From Gammaproteobacteria bacterium (GTDB lineage: Bacteria > Pseudomonadota > Gammaproteobacteria > Thiohalomonadales > Thiohalomonadaceae), in assembly GCA_023228645.1 (NCBI GenBank), contig JALOAT010000074.1, positions 1 to 14,496 on the forward strand: a DNA stretch of 14,496 nucleotides, read 5' to 3'. The position numbers were made by a program, and so were the translations under genes. Positions within the stretch are counted from its first letter, which is position 1. Each line of letters begins with the position of its first letter. The notes under the pieces are model-generated. The model ran no database searches. It worked only from the letters and a program-made list of their open reading frames with translations, and had not been told where the DNA came from. This document shows positions 7,383 through 13,405 of this stretch, piece by piece.

Positions 7383-7465
7383 TAGGAGCCGACACCCTCG
7401 GCGAACGCGGTTTCGGGAACCGCCGGGCGGTTGGAAAGGCATTCGCCCACGGGGTGGGCTCCTAC
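7383..7465. repeat. REP-like double palindrome, copy B (downstream of the antiporter gene)
   Basis: This is the reverse complement of the unit at 3337-3422, with about a dozen differences and one indel. The shared order, read on the minus strand, is GTAGG.GCCCAC, GTGGGCGAATGCCTTTCC, CGGCGGTT, CCGAAACCGC, TTCGCCGA and GTGTCGGC.CCTA. It begins 14 nt past the stop of the antiporter gene, as copy A does after fbpC, so a shared role at transcript 3' ends is possible. Confidence 0.85.
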
Positions 7466-7478
7466 CGTCGGCCGCGGG

Positions 7479-8762
7479 TCAGGCCCTTTCGGCGGCAGGC
7501 ATGGGCACAGGGGTCGATTCCGGCGATGCCGAGGCGGCGACGAAGCGCCGCAGCACCGGCCCGACAGTAAGGCCCTGCACCAGCACCGAAAAGACCACCA
7601 CCACGTAGGTGATGGCGAGGATGGCATCGCGCTCGGGCGAGGCCGGGAGCGACAGGGCCAGCGCCACGGACACGCCGCCGCGCAGGCCGCCCCAGGTGAG
7701 CACGGGCACCGCGCCCGGGGTGAAGGCACGGGCGCGGCCCATGAGGCCGAGGGGCAGGCCCACGCTCACCAGGCGCGCGAATAGCACGATGGGGATCACC
7801 AGCACGGCGGCCAGCAGGTATTCGCCGCGGAAAGACAGCACCAGCAGTTCCAGGCCGATGAGCACGAACAGCACGGCGTTGAGGATCTCGTCGAGCAGTT
7901 CCCAGAAGGTGTCCAGGTGCTCGCGGGTGGTCTCGGACATGGCGTAGCGGCCGTGATTGCCGATGATGAGTCCCGCCACCACCACCGTAATCGGACCGGA
8001 GAAATGCAGTGCGGTGGCCAGCGCATAACCGCCCATGACCAGCGCCAGGGTGAGTAGCACCTCCACGGGATAGCTGTCCACTTGGCGGAGCATCCAGTAC
8101 ACCAGCCCGCCAATGGCCGCACCGAACAGGATGCCGCCCACGGCTTCCTCGACGAACAACAAGGCGATATCGTCGGCGCCCATGTCGCCCGTGGTGGCGA
8201 CACCTACCAGCACCACGAACAGCACCACGCCCACACCATCGTTGAACAACGACTCCCCGGCGATCTTGGTCTCCAGGGTCTTGGGCGCGTTGGCAGACTT
8301 GAGGATGCCGAGCACGGCGATGGGGTCCGTGGGCGAGATGAGCGCGCCGAAGATCAGGCAATAGATGAGCGGCAGTTCCATGCCCACCAGACCGAGCGCC
8401 CACCAGGTAAGCCCACCCACCACGAAGGTGGATACCACCACGCCCAGGCTGGCCAGCGTACCGATCACCCACTTCTGTTTGGCCAGGTCCGCGAGATTCA
8501 CGTGCAGGGCGCCGGCGAACAACAGGAAGCTGAGCATGCCGTGCATGAGCGCCGTGCTGAAATCGATCTGGGCAAGCAGACTCTCGGCCTGTTGCTCCAG
8601 GTCTGCCAGCCCCAGGGCCCCTGCGGCCACCACCGCAAGCGACAGCAGCAGCGCGATGAGCATGAGGCCGATGGTGCTCGGCAGGCGGACGAAGCGGTAA
8701 TTGATCCAGCTGAACAGCGCCGCGAGAGTGACCAGCAAGGCGGCCAGGTTGAGCATGTGCAT
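7479..8762 (-). CDS. Na+(K+)/H+ antiporter, CPA1 (NhaP/NHE) family
   Basis: A 427-residue inner-membrane protein with about a dozen hydrophobic spans, exchanging monovalent cations for protons. Family signatures are visible: SPTDPIAVLGILK (SPTDP 143-147), GESLFNDGVGVVLF with the ion-binding Asn-Asp pair N174-D175, a conserved arginine at about R330 (VLFARLV), and TWGGLRGGVSVALALSLP near 356-373. Length and lack of a large C-terminal regulatory domain fit bacterial NhaP-like proteins. The cation preference cannot be read from the sequence. The first of two close ATGs (8762) is chosen because AAGGG lies nine bases upstream of it. It follows ubiI in the same direction after a 176-nt gap containing a strong palindrome, so it may be a separate transcription unit. 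A REP-like element follows its stop. Confidence 0.95.
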   Translation of the reverse strand: MHMLNLAALLVTLAALFSWINYRFVRLPSTIGLMLIALLLSLAVVAAGALGLADLEQQAESLLAQIDFSTALMHGMLSFLLFAGALHVNLADLAKQKWVIGTLASLGVVVSTFVVGGLTWWALGLVGMELPLIYCLIFGALISPTDPIAVLGILKSANAPKTLETKIAGESLFNDGVGVVLFVVLVGVATTGDMGADDIALLFVEEAVGGILFGAAIGGLVYWMLRQVDSYPVEVLLTLALVMGGYALATALHFSGPITVVVAGLIIGNHGRYAMSETTREHLDTFWELLDEILNAVLFVLIGLELLVLSFRGEYLLAAVLVIPIVLFARLVSVGLPLGLMGRARAFTPGAVPVLTWGGLRGGVSVALALSLPASPERDAILAITYVVVVFSVLVQGLTVGPVLRRFVAASASPESTPVPMPAAERA

Positions 8763-8854
8763 GTGGTAAATCCCTTGGAAAAGCTACAAGACTGAACAGC
8801 GGGGGATGCTCGGGGCTCGGCGCGTAAGCGCTTGGTTTAGATCCCCTCATCCTG

Positions 8855-8877
8855 CCCTTCTCCCGGAGGGAGAAGGG
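8855..8877. repeat. Palindromic intergenic repeat (CCCTTCTCCC type)
   Basis: A perfect 10-bp stem, CCCTTCTCCC / GGGAGAAGGG, with a 3-nt loop, between ubiI and the antiporter gene. On the minus strand it is followed by GCAGGATGAGGGGA, the arrangement seen in a common dispersed palindrome of proteobacteria (from general knowledge). There is no T-run; partial relatives lie at 12470-12487 and 12579-12599. Confidence 0.75.
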
Positions 8878-8938
8878 ACGATTTTATCGGGCGGCAAGGC
8901 AATGATTAAACAGAGTTCTTCTCCCGGCGCTCCCCGGG

Positions 8939-10147
8939 CTACACCATCGGACGCGTCAGGCGCGGAAGATCCCCACCCAGTCCCATGGCGCGGCGCACCA
9001 TGAAGTTCTTCACCGGTATCGCGGCGTTGGTCAGGTGCAGACCCAGGTTGCGCACCACGGAAAGAGGCGCGATGTCGTTGCTGAACAGGCGCTTGAAGGC
9101 ATCCATGGCCGCCATCACGGTGAGATTGTCGCCCTTGCGCCAGCGCTCGTAACGGCGCAGCAGGCGCAGGCTGCCGATGTCTTCACCCGCGCTGTCTTCG
9201 ATCACCTGCGCCAGTGCGGCGGCGTCGGACACGCCCAGGTTCAGGCCCTGGCCGGCCAGGGGATGGATGGCGTGCGCCGCATTGCCCATGAGGGCGATGC
9301 GCGGCTGCACATAGGCATCCGCATGCTGGAGGATGAGCGGCCAGGCGCCGCGCGGGCCGGTGGATTCCATGCGGCCGAGGGTATCGCCGAAGGCGGTCTG
9401 CAGGGCATCGAGGAACGCGCGTTCCTCCATGGCCAGCAGCGCCTGTGCCTGCTCGGGCGAGGTGGACCAGACGATGGCGCTGCGCCCCTCGGGCATGGCC
9501 AAAAAGGCCAGCGGACCGGTGGGCATGAAGCGCTGGTAACAGGCCTCGTTGTGGTGCAGCGAGGTCTTCACGATGGCCACCACCGCGGTCTGGTCATAGC
9601 GCCAGCCGTGGGTGGGGATGCCAGCCTGCTCGCGCACCCAGGAGCGCGCGCCGTCGGCGCCGATGACCAGCCGGGTGGTGAGCCGGCGCCCGTCTTCCAG
9701 AACGATGGCGGCGTGATCGGACGCCACGTCGAGGGCGCGCACCTGCGCCGGACAGAGCAGTTCGATGTTGTCGAACTCGCCCATCCGTTCCAGCAGACCG
9801 GCGAGAATCACGGAGTTTTCGATGATGAGGCCGAGGTCAGGTTCGCCGATGTCGGCGGCATCGAAGTGGATGGCGCCGCTGCCGGTGGCATCCCACACGT
9901 GCATCTCCCGATAGGGCTGCACGCGGCGCTTCACCATGTTGTCCCAGGCGCCTACGTTCCGGAACACGTTCTGGGTGGCGCGCGTGACGGCGCTGACGCG
10001 GTTGTCATAACCCTCGCGCGGCCAGCCCAGATCCGCCGCGGCCGACTCGATGACGCCGATCCGATACCGGCTTCCCCCCAGCGCGCAGGCGAACGTCGCC
10101 CCCACCATGCCGCCGCCCACCACCAGAATGTCGTAATCCGTCTGCAT
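8939..10147 (-). CDS. ubiI: Ubiquinone biosynthesis FAD-dependent hydroxylase UbiI/VisC type
   Basis: A 402-residue flavoprotein monooxygenase of the UbiH/UbiI/UbiF family; UbiI hydroxylates C5 of the ring in aerobic ubiquinone synthesis. The FAD-binding GGGMVG is at 11-16, the ADGARSW (DG) motif at 164-170, and the second FAD motif GNAAHAIHPLAGQGLNLG at 288-305. UbiI-like rather than UbiH-like features are NRVSAVTRAT, EMHVWDATGSG, LIIENSVILAGL and the C-terminal RRAMGLGGDLPRL. Asparagine replaces the usual aspartate of the GDAAH motif, which is tolerated in this family. The ATG at 10147 follows AGGA at nine bases; an upstream in-frame start lacks a site. It lies after ubiH, separated by 171 nt that hold an inverted-repeat element. 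Assignment between UbiI and its close paralogs (UbiF/UbiL/UbiM) is by motif resemblance only. Confidence 0.88.
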   Translation of the reverse strand: MQTDYDILVVGGGMVGATFACALGGSRYRIGVIESAAADLGWPREGYDNRVSAVTRATQNVFRNVGAWDNMVKRRVQPYREMHVWDATGSGAIHFDAADIGEPDLGLIIENSVILAGLLERMGEFDNIELLCPAQVRALDVASDHAAIVLEDGRRLTTRLVIGADGARSWVREQAGIPTHGWRYDQTAVVAIVKTSLHHNEACYQRFMPTGPLAFLAMPEGRSAIVWSTSPEQAQALLAMEERAFLDALQTAFGDTLGRMESTGPRGAWPLILQHADAYVQPRIALMGNAAHAIHPLAGQGLNLGVSDAAALAQVIEDSAGEDIGSLRLLRRYERWRKGDNLTVMAAMDAFKRLFSNDIAPLSVVRNLGLHLTNAAIPVKNFMVRRAMGLGGDLPRLTRPMV

Positions 10148-10172
10148 CGCAGTAATTCCTGGAAAAAGCCTT

Positions 10173-10305
10173 AACACGGGGAACACGGAGGATACGGGGA
10201 ATACCGGGAGGGCGGTCGAATCAAGTCAGGTGGATATGCGCGCGTGACACATATGCCAGCCCCGTACAGTAACAACCTCCCCGTGTTCCCCGTGTCCCCC
10301 GTGTT
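10173..10305. repeat. Paired inverted repeat of 9-nt units, copy 3 (ubiH/ubiI gap)
   Basis: Arms at 10173-10199 and 10279-10305 are reverse complements over 27 nt with four mismatches. The right arm keeps the exact unit order of copy 1; the left arm is diverged (units ending CGGAG and GATACGGGG). The 79-nt spacer is unrelated by eye. The right arm ends 13 nt after the ubiH stop and the left arm ends 25 nt before the ubiI start, the same placement as in copies 1 and 2. Confidence 0.88.
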
Positions 10306-10318
10306 CTCGCTTTTTTCT

Positions 10319-11572
10319 TCAAATACCGAGCCCACGCGCGAGGCGCGGCTGTTTGCCGAGGAGGCCCATGGCCTGGGCGGCGAACAGGTGCTTGGCGGCG
10401 GGGAGCAGGTCCATGCCCAGCAGCCCCAAGTCGCGCACCAGCGCGAGCGGCGGGAAGCGGCTGGAAAAGAGGCGGGCGAGGCCGTCGGTGAAGGCCAGCG
10501 CCCGCAGGTAGTCGGCGCGGCGCCACCGGGCGTAGCGCTCCAGCACCGCGCCGGCGCCCACGTCCTCGCCCCGCTGCACGGCATCGGCGAGCACCTCGGC
10601 CAGGGCCGCCACGTCGCGCAGGCCGAGGTTGAAACCCTGGCCGCCCACCGGGTGGATGGCATGGGCGGCGTTGCCGATGAATACGGCGCGCGGACGCACG
10701 TGATCGCGCAGGAAGTTCAGCACCAGCGGATAGGCCTGGCGTGGACTGGTAGTAAGGAAACGGCCGGCGCGATGGCCGAAACGTTCCTGCAGGCGGGCGA
10801 GGAATTGTTCGTCCGAAAGGGCCAGCATCTCCTCCACCTGCTCATCACGCACGGAATACACCACCGACCAGCGATGATCGCCCGCGGCGGATTCTTCGGT
10901 GCCGCGCGCGCCGTTGCACGGCAGCAGGGCGAGCGGGCCGGTGTCGGTGAAACGCTCGTAGGCCCAACCGCCGTGGGGGCGGTCGGTGGTGACATAGGCG
11001 ATGACCGCGGTCTGGCCGTAACCGAGGCGCAGGGCCTTTTCGCCGAGCAGGGCGCGCACTGCCGAGCGGCCACCGTCGGCGGCGACGATGAGCCTCGCAG
11101 TGAGTGAGCGCGCCGCGCCATCGTGATCGATGCGCGCGCTGACGACTTCGTTGCCGATCTCCAGTGCGGTGAGATGGGCCGGTCGCAGCACAGTGGCGTT
11201 TTCCGCCTCGGCGAGGGCCTTTTCCAGCACCCGCCCCAGCACGTTGGCCTCGGCCACGTAGCCCAGCGCCTCGACGCCCTCATCGCGCGCCGACAACCGC
11301 GCGCTGCCGAAGCGGCCGCGGTCGGAGACATGGATGTTGGTGATGGCGGTGGCCCCTTCGGTATCGAGCGCCTGCCAAAGACCCAGGCCATCGAAGATGC
11401 GTTTGGAACCCTGCGCCAGGGCGATGCCGCGGGCGTCGAAGCTGGGGTGCGCGGCACCGGGAGCGCTCGCCTCCACCACCGCCACGCGCAGGGGCAGGCG
11501 GCGCAGGGCGTGCACCAGGCTCGCGCCCACCATGCCACCGCCGATGATGAGAAGGTCGTAGTCGGGTTGCAT
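10319..11572 (-). CDS. ubiH: 2-octaprenyl-6-methoxyphenol hydroxylase (ubiquinone biosynthesis)
   Basis: A 417-residue FAD monooxygenase that adds the C1 hydroxyl in aerobic ubiquinone synthesis, working in the cytosolic Ubi complex. The FAD-binding GGGMVG is at 11-16, the DG motif AADGGRS at 164-170 and the second FAD motif GNAAHAIHPVGGQGFNLG at 300-317. The segment ITNIHVSDRGRFG (77-89) is a good marker for UbiH as opposed to the other paralogs. The ATG at 11572 follows GAGG at seven bases. ubiI comes next in the same direction. In many gammaproteobacteria pepP precedes ubiH; here the upstream DNA instead holds an inverted repeat, a toxin-antitoxin relic and a MITE-like element, so its promoter is not obvious. 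Confidence 0.93.
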   Translation of the reverse strand: MQPDYDLLIIGGGMVGASLVHALRRLPLRVAVVEASAPGAAHPSFDARGIALAQGSKRIFDGLGLWQALDTEGATAITNIHVSDRGRFGSARLSARDEGVEALGYVAEANVLGRVLEKALAEAENATVLRPAHLTALEIGNEVVSARIDHDGAARSLTARLIVAADGGRSAVRALLGEKALRLGYGQTAVIAYVTTDRPHGGWAYERFTDTGPLALLPCNGARGTEESAAGDHRWSVVYSVRDEQVEEMLALSDEQFLARLQERFGHRAGRFLTTSPRQAYPLVLNFLRDHVRPRAVFIGNAAHAIHPVGGQGFNLGLRDVAALAEVLADAVQRGEDVGAGAVLERYARWRRADYLRALAFTDGLARLFSSRFPPLALVRDLGLLGMDLLPAAKHLFAAQAMGLLGKQPRLARGLGI

Positions 11573-11624
11573 GCCTATACCTCGCCGCGCGGTTCAACCG
11601 TAGCGGCTATTCGAAACAACAGCT

Positions 11625-11721
11625 CAACGCAGAGGCGCGGATACGCAGAGATCGCGAGGAATGACGGGGGCATGCGGATGGGTACTTTCCCGCTCTTTGT
11701 GTTCTCTGCGCCTCTGCGTTG
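11625..11721. repeat. Paired inverted repeat of 9-nt units, different unit (upstream of ubiH)
   Basis: The outer 14 nt of the arms (CAACGCAGAGGCGC) are exact reverse complements; the inner parts (to 11650 and from about 11691) are imperfect. Read inward, the right arm is composed of 9-nt units AACGCAGAG, GCGCAGAGA and ACACAAAGA. The layout is that of the three RACACGGGG elements but with another unit sequence and a shorter spacer (about 40 nt). It ends exactly where recognisable toxin coding sequence stops. Confidence 0.75.
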
Positions 11722-11886
11722 GATTTCTCCCGGATGCAGCGCACCACCGAAAGCGCGTTCCGCCAATGTTTCCGGCCAGCGGCGGGAACTATGCAGCACA
11801 CGCAGGATGACCAGTGTGGAATTCTCCACACGTTAGGGGATCACATACGGAAGATCCGAAAACACGAACTCCCTCGGCGCCGGAAC
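11722..11886 (-). pseudogene. C-terminal half of a ParE/RelE-like toxin (remnant)
   Basis: In one reading frame the minus strand gives VPAPREFVFSDLPYVIP, a TAA stop at 11833-11835, then RVENSTLVILRVLHSSRRWPE. The combination of a VPGTRE-like start, LPY-V-P-YRV and VILRVLH..RRWPE is the standard C-terminal half of ParE/RelE-family toxins, which inhibit gyrase or cleave mRNA. The stop sits exactly where the family has tyrosine (LPYxxPYRV), so one base change from TAT or TAC would explain it. The N-terminal half of the toxin is missing; the frame is joined directly to antitoxin sequence. The end of the gene is lost at the inverted repeat that begins at 11721. Non-functional as a toxin, by inference. 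Confidence 0.7.
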
Positions 11887-12077
11887 CCAAGATGCGAGCC
11901 ACGCATCCACCGCCTCATGGCTCGCATAGCGCGCTTCGGCCTGGTCCGCGCGCGTGATCGCTTGCGTCTGCCATTCCTCTTGATCCAGATAGCGCTGCAA
12001 TGCATCCATGGTCAGGAAGATCGGCTACGGCCGTCACCTCCGCCAGCTTCCCGAGCCATTCTCCCATCTCCTCGCTA
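11887..12077 (-). pseudogene. Ribbon-helix-helix (CopG/ParD-like) antitoxin, broken
   Basis: Two frames together give a recognisable antitoxin. The first (to 12032) reads PSEEMGEWLGKLAEVT, like the helix A region of ribbon-helix-helix antitoxins. The second (from 12009) reads MDALQRYLDQEEWQTQAITR followed by RYASHEAVDAWLASW, matching the helix B and C-terminal toxin-binding tail (PHEEVxAWLxSW) of the same family. The 22 nt between them would encode GRSRSFLT, the expected turn, if one G and one T were restored, so two single-base losses are the simplest reading. The N-terminal strand is gone: upstream sequence from 12078 belongs to a MITE-like element. After the final tryptophan the frame runs straight into toxin C-terminal sequence. 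Confidence 0.7.
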
Positions 12078-12228
12078 GGGAACGCTGATTTAATCGGCCT
12101 TTCCCGCGGCACAGGGATGTGCCGCCATTTTCTTCCACACAAGCGGTTGTTGTGAAGGCGAGCAAAAACCACGCTTTTTGCTCGCCGTGCGCTGAGACTA
12201 CCCGGATGGCCTTATTCAGCGCTTCCCC
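12078..12228. mobile_element. MITE-like element with imperfect terminal inverted repeats
   Basis: About 151 bp bounded by imperfect inverted ends: GGGAACGCTGATTTAATCGG at the left, and GGGGAAGCGCTGAATAAGG as the reverse complement of the right end. Inside are two perfect hairpins: GCGGCACA/TGTGCCGC with a 4-nt loop (12106-12125), and GCGAGCAAAAA/TTTTTGCTCGC with a 6-nt loop (12158-12185). No transposase frame is present, so it would be non-autonomous. Its left end coincides with the loss of the antitoxin N-terminus. I do not recognise a clear target duplication and cannot name the parent IS family. Confidence 0.6.
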
Positions 12229-12469
12229 AGGGGATGCGTACGCTGAACGTGGACATGGGTGGATCCCTCGTCTAGCGATGTAAACATCGTATGACGCTCG
12301 CCTATGCCAAGCAACTCCACAATGGCCAACCGCCTCGGCCCAGGTGCACACAAGCCGGGGGTGAACATGCGGGCCCCGCCCCGCGGTAGGCTGCCTCTGA
12401 GTCACATCACTGCAGGAAAGACAGAGGCTTGGGAATAACGCATCAACGGCGGCCGCGAAAAGCTTCCCT

Positions 12470-12487
12470 CCCTTCTCCCTCCGGGAG
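12470..12487. repeat. Truncated CCCTTCTCCC palindrome
   Basis: CCCTTCTCCCTCCGGGAG matches the first part of the palindrome at 8855-8877 (read on its minus strand) and then breaks off into ACGACTGCATGG, which begins a small separate palindrome. Confidence 0.55.
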
Positions 12488-12578
12488 ACGACTGCATGGA
12501 TGCAGGAGGCAGGCAATGCATGGAGCAAGTGCCGAAGGAAGGGATCTATAAACCGAACGCGTACTGAATTGATCCCAG

Positions 12579-12599
12579 CCCTCTTCCAGAGGGAGAGGG
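12579..12599. repeat. Palindromic intergenic repeat (CCCTCTTCC type)
   Basis: CCCTCTTCC and GGGAGAGGG form a 9-bp stem (one G-T pair) around AGA. It resembles the dispersed CCCTCTCCC/GGGAGAGGG palindromes common in proteobacterial intergenic DNA. Confidence 0.6.
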
Positions 12600-12695
12600 A
12601 GTGTGCGGGGAAGATGTGACCAAGAGACAGCCTTGGCATGCTGGGTTTATCGCGGCCTGACACCGCTCCCCCCAAAGACACCCCATTCGCTCTCT

Positions 12696-12720
12696 GTGGG
12701 AGCGCGCTTCTGCTCGCGAC
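12696..12720 (+). repeat. REP-like unit (GTGGGAGCGCGC type)
   Basis: GTGGGAGCGCGCTTCTGCTC followed by GCGAC has the GTGGGAG head and the short complementary GCGCGC/GCTCGCG core of REP elements known from pseudomonads and relatives. It differs from the GTAGGAGCCCAC units around fbpABC. Confidence 0.6.
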
Positions 12721-12896
12721 AAACGGGCGACAGCTGCTACGGGAGTTCCCAAAAACTCCTCCGCAACCAGTAGTAAAAGCGTGACTAATCCCTTCACGCC
12801 CCTGCGTTCATTCGCGCCTCATTCCCTCTCTCCGGATGAGAATCGCGTGCGCTAAATCGATTGACGAAACCGGGATCAATAAGCCTTTGAGTATGC

Positions 12897-12924
12897 TTGA
12901 CACCCCTCGGCCCGGTTCTAGATT
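12897..12924 (+). promoter_or_regulatory. Sigma-70 promoter of the EF-hand gene
   Basis: A consensus -35 TTGACA (12897-12902), a 16-nt spacer and a -10-like TAGATT (12919-12924). Transcription would begin about 50 nt before the EF-hand start codon. Confidence 0.7.
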
Positions 12925-12984
12925 AACGATCAAGAGGCGAGAGAACTTCTGCATGTTCCCCGCGGGACAAGAGGAGGTACTGCC

Positions 12985-13299
12985 ATGAGAAGGTTTGCTT
13001 GGTTGCTGTCCGGGGCCTTGGCGTTTGGGGTGGGCAGCGCGTTCGCCGTGGACATCGACGCCGACTTCGACGAGCTGGACATCAACATGGACGGCTATGT
13101 GAGCGTGGACGAGACCAAGGACGAAACGGCACTCTCCCAGTACTGGTACAAGTTCGACGAGAACAAGGATGGTGCGCTGGATACGGCCGAGTTCAGCGCG
13201 TTCGAGGAAGCGGACATCGACGACGTGGAGCCGTGGCCGCTGCGGCATCATTGGTACGGCAGCGTTGGGACTTTCAATCTGGGCGCGAGCGAGTACTAG
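12985..13299 (+). CDS. Small secreted EF-hand calcium-binding protein
   Basis: A 104-residue protein with a clear signal peptide (MRRFAWLLSGALAFGVGSAF, cleavage likely after AFA at 21). The mature part contains two complete EF-hand loops: DINMDGYVSVDE (32-43) and DENKDGALDTAE (58-69), each with acidic or Asn ligands at 1, 3 and 5, glycine at 6 and glutamate at 12. It is very acidic up to about residue 82 and ends in a short aromatic tail (EPWPLRHHWYG). It should bind calcium in the periplasm or outside; the specific role is unknown. AGGAGG lies seven bases before the ATG and a good promoter lies further upstream. It is the only plus-strand gene in the window and converges on the porin gene. 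Read by motif; not assigned to a named family. Confidence 0.9.
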   Translation: MRRFAWLLSGALAFGVGSAFAVDIDADFDELDINMDGYVSVDETKDETALSQYWYKFDENKDGALDTAEFSAFEEADIDDVEPWPLRHHWYGSVGTFNLGASEY

Positions 13300-13349
13300 G
13301 CCTTTCACCCTCCTCAGGGGCGCACCCCAGTACCCGGCCGCAGTACAGT

Positions 13350-13383
13350 TGAAAAAGGAACGGGCGCCAGAAGGCGCCCGTTC
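13350..13383 (-). terminator. Intrinsic terminator of the porin gene
   Basis: A perfect 11-bp stem, GAACGGGCGCC / GGCGCCCGTTC, with a 4-nt loop (13358-13383). On the minus strand it is followed by CCTTTTTC, the expected T-run, 23 nt after the porin stop. It may also stop transcription from the EF-hand gene, but on that side there is no T-run. Confidence 0.88.
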
Positions 13384-13405
13384 GATGCTGCGTTGTCAGG
13401 TTCGA

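Larger units (their letters stand above)
12229..12984. other. Gene-poor stretch between the MITE and the EF-hand gene
   Basis: About 750 bp in which I see no convincing gene. It holds a truncated CCCTTCTCCCTCCGGGAG palindrome (12470-12487) followed by CTGCATGGATGCAG, a second palindrome (12579-12599), a REP-like unit (12696-12720) and, at its right end, the EF-hand promoter. Open frames on both strands here lack family features or ribosome sites and run through repeats. Confidence 0.6.

Noticed and set aside
11575..11829. 84-codon minus-strand frame as an intact gene
   Set aside because: Its first 36 codons are the toxin C-terminal remnant and the remainder is translated inverted repeat (QRRGAENTK), so it is not an intact gene.
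12034..12681. 215-codon minus-strand open frame across the gene-poor region
   Set aside because: It runs through the MITE-like element and intergenic palindromes, overlaps the antitoxin relic in another frame, and shows no domain or ribosome site.
12546..12797. 83-codon minus-strand open frame
   Set aside because: Its C-terminal part (PHTPSPSGRGLG) is a translation of the CCCTCTTCC palindrome, a familiar source of spurious proteins.
12808..13308. 166-codon minus-strand open frame opposite the EF-hand gene
   Set aside because: The plus strand has a signal peptide, two perfect EF-hand loops, a good ribosome site and a promoter; the minus-strand frame has none of these.
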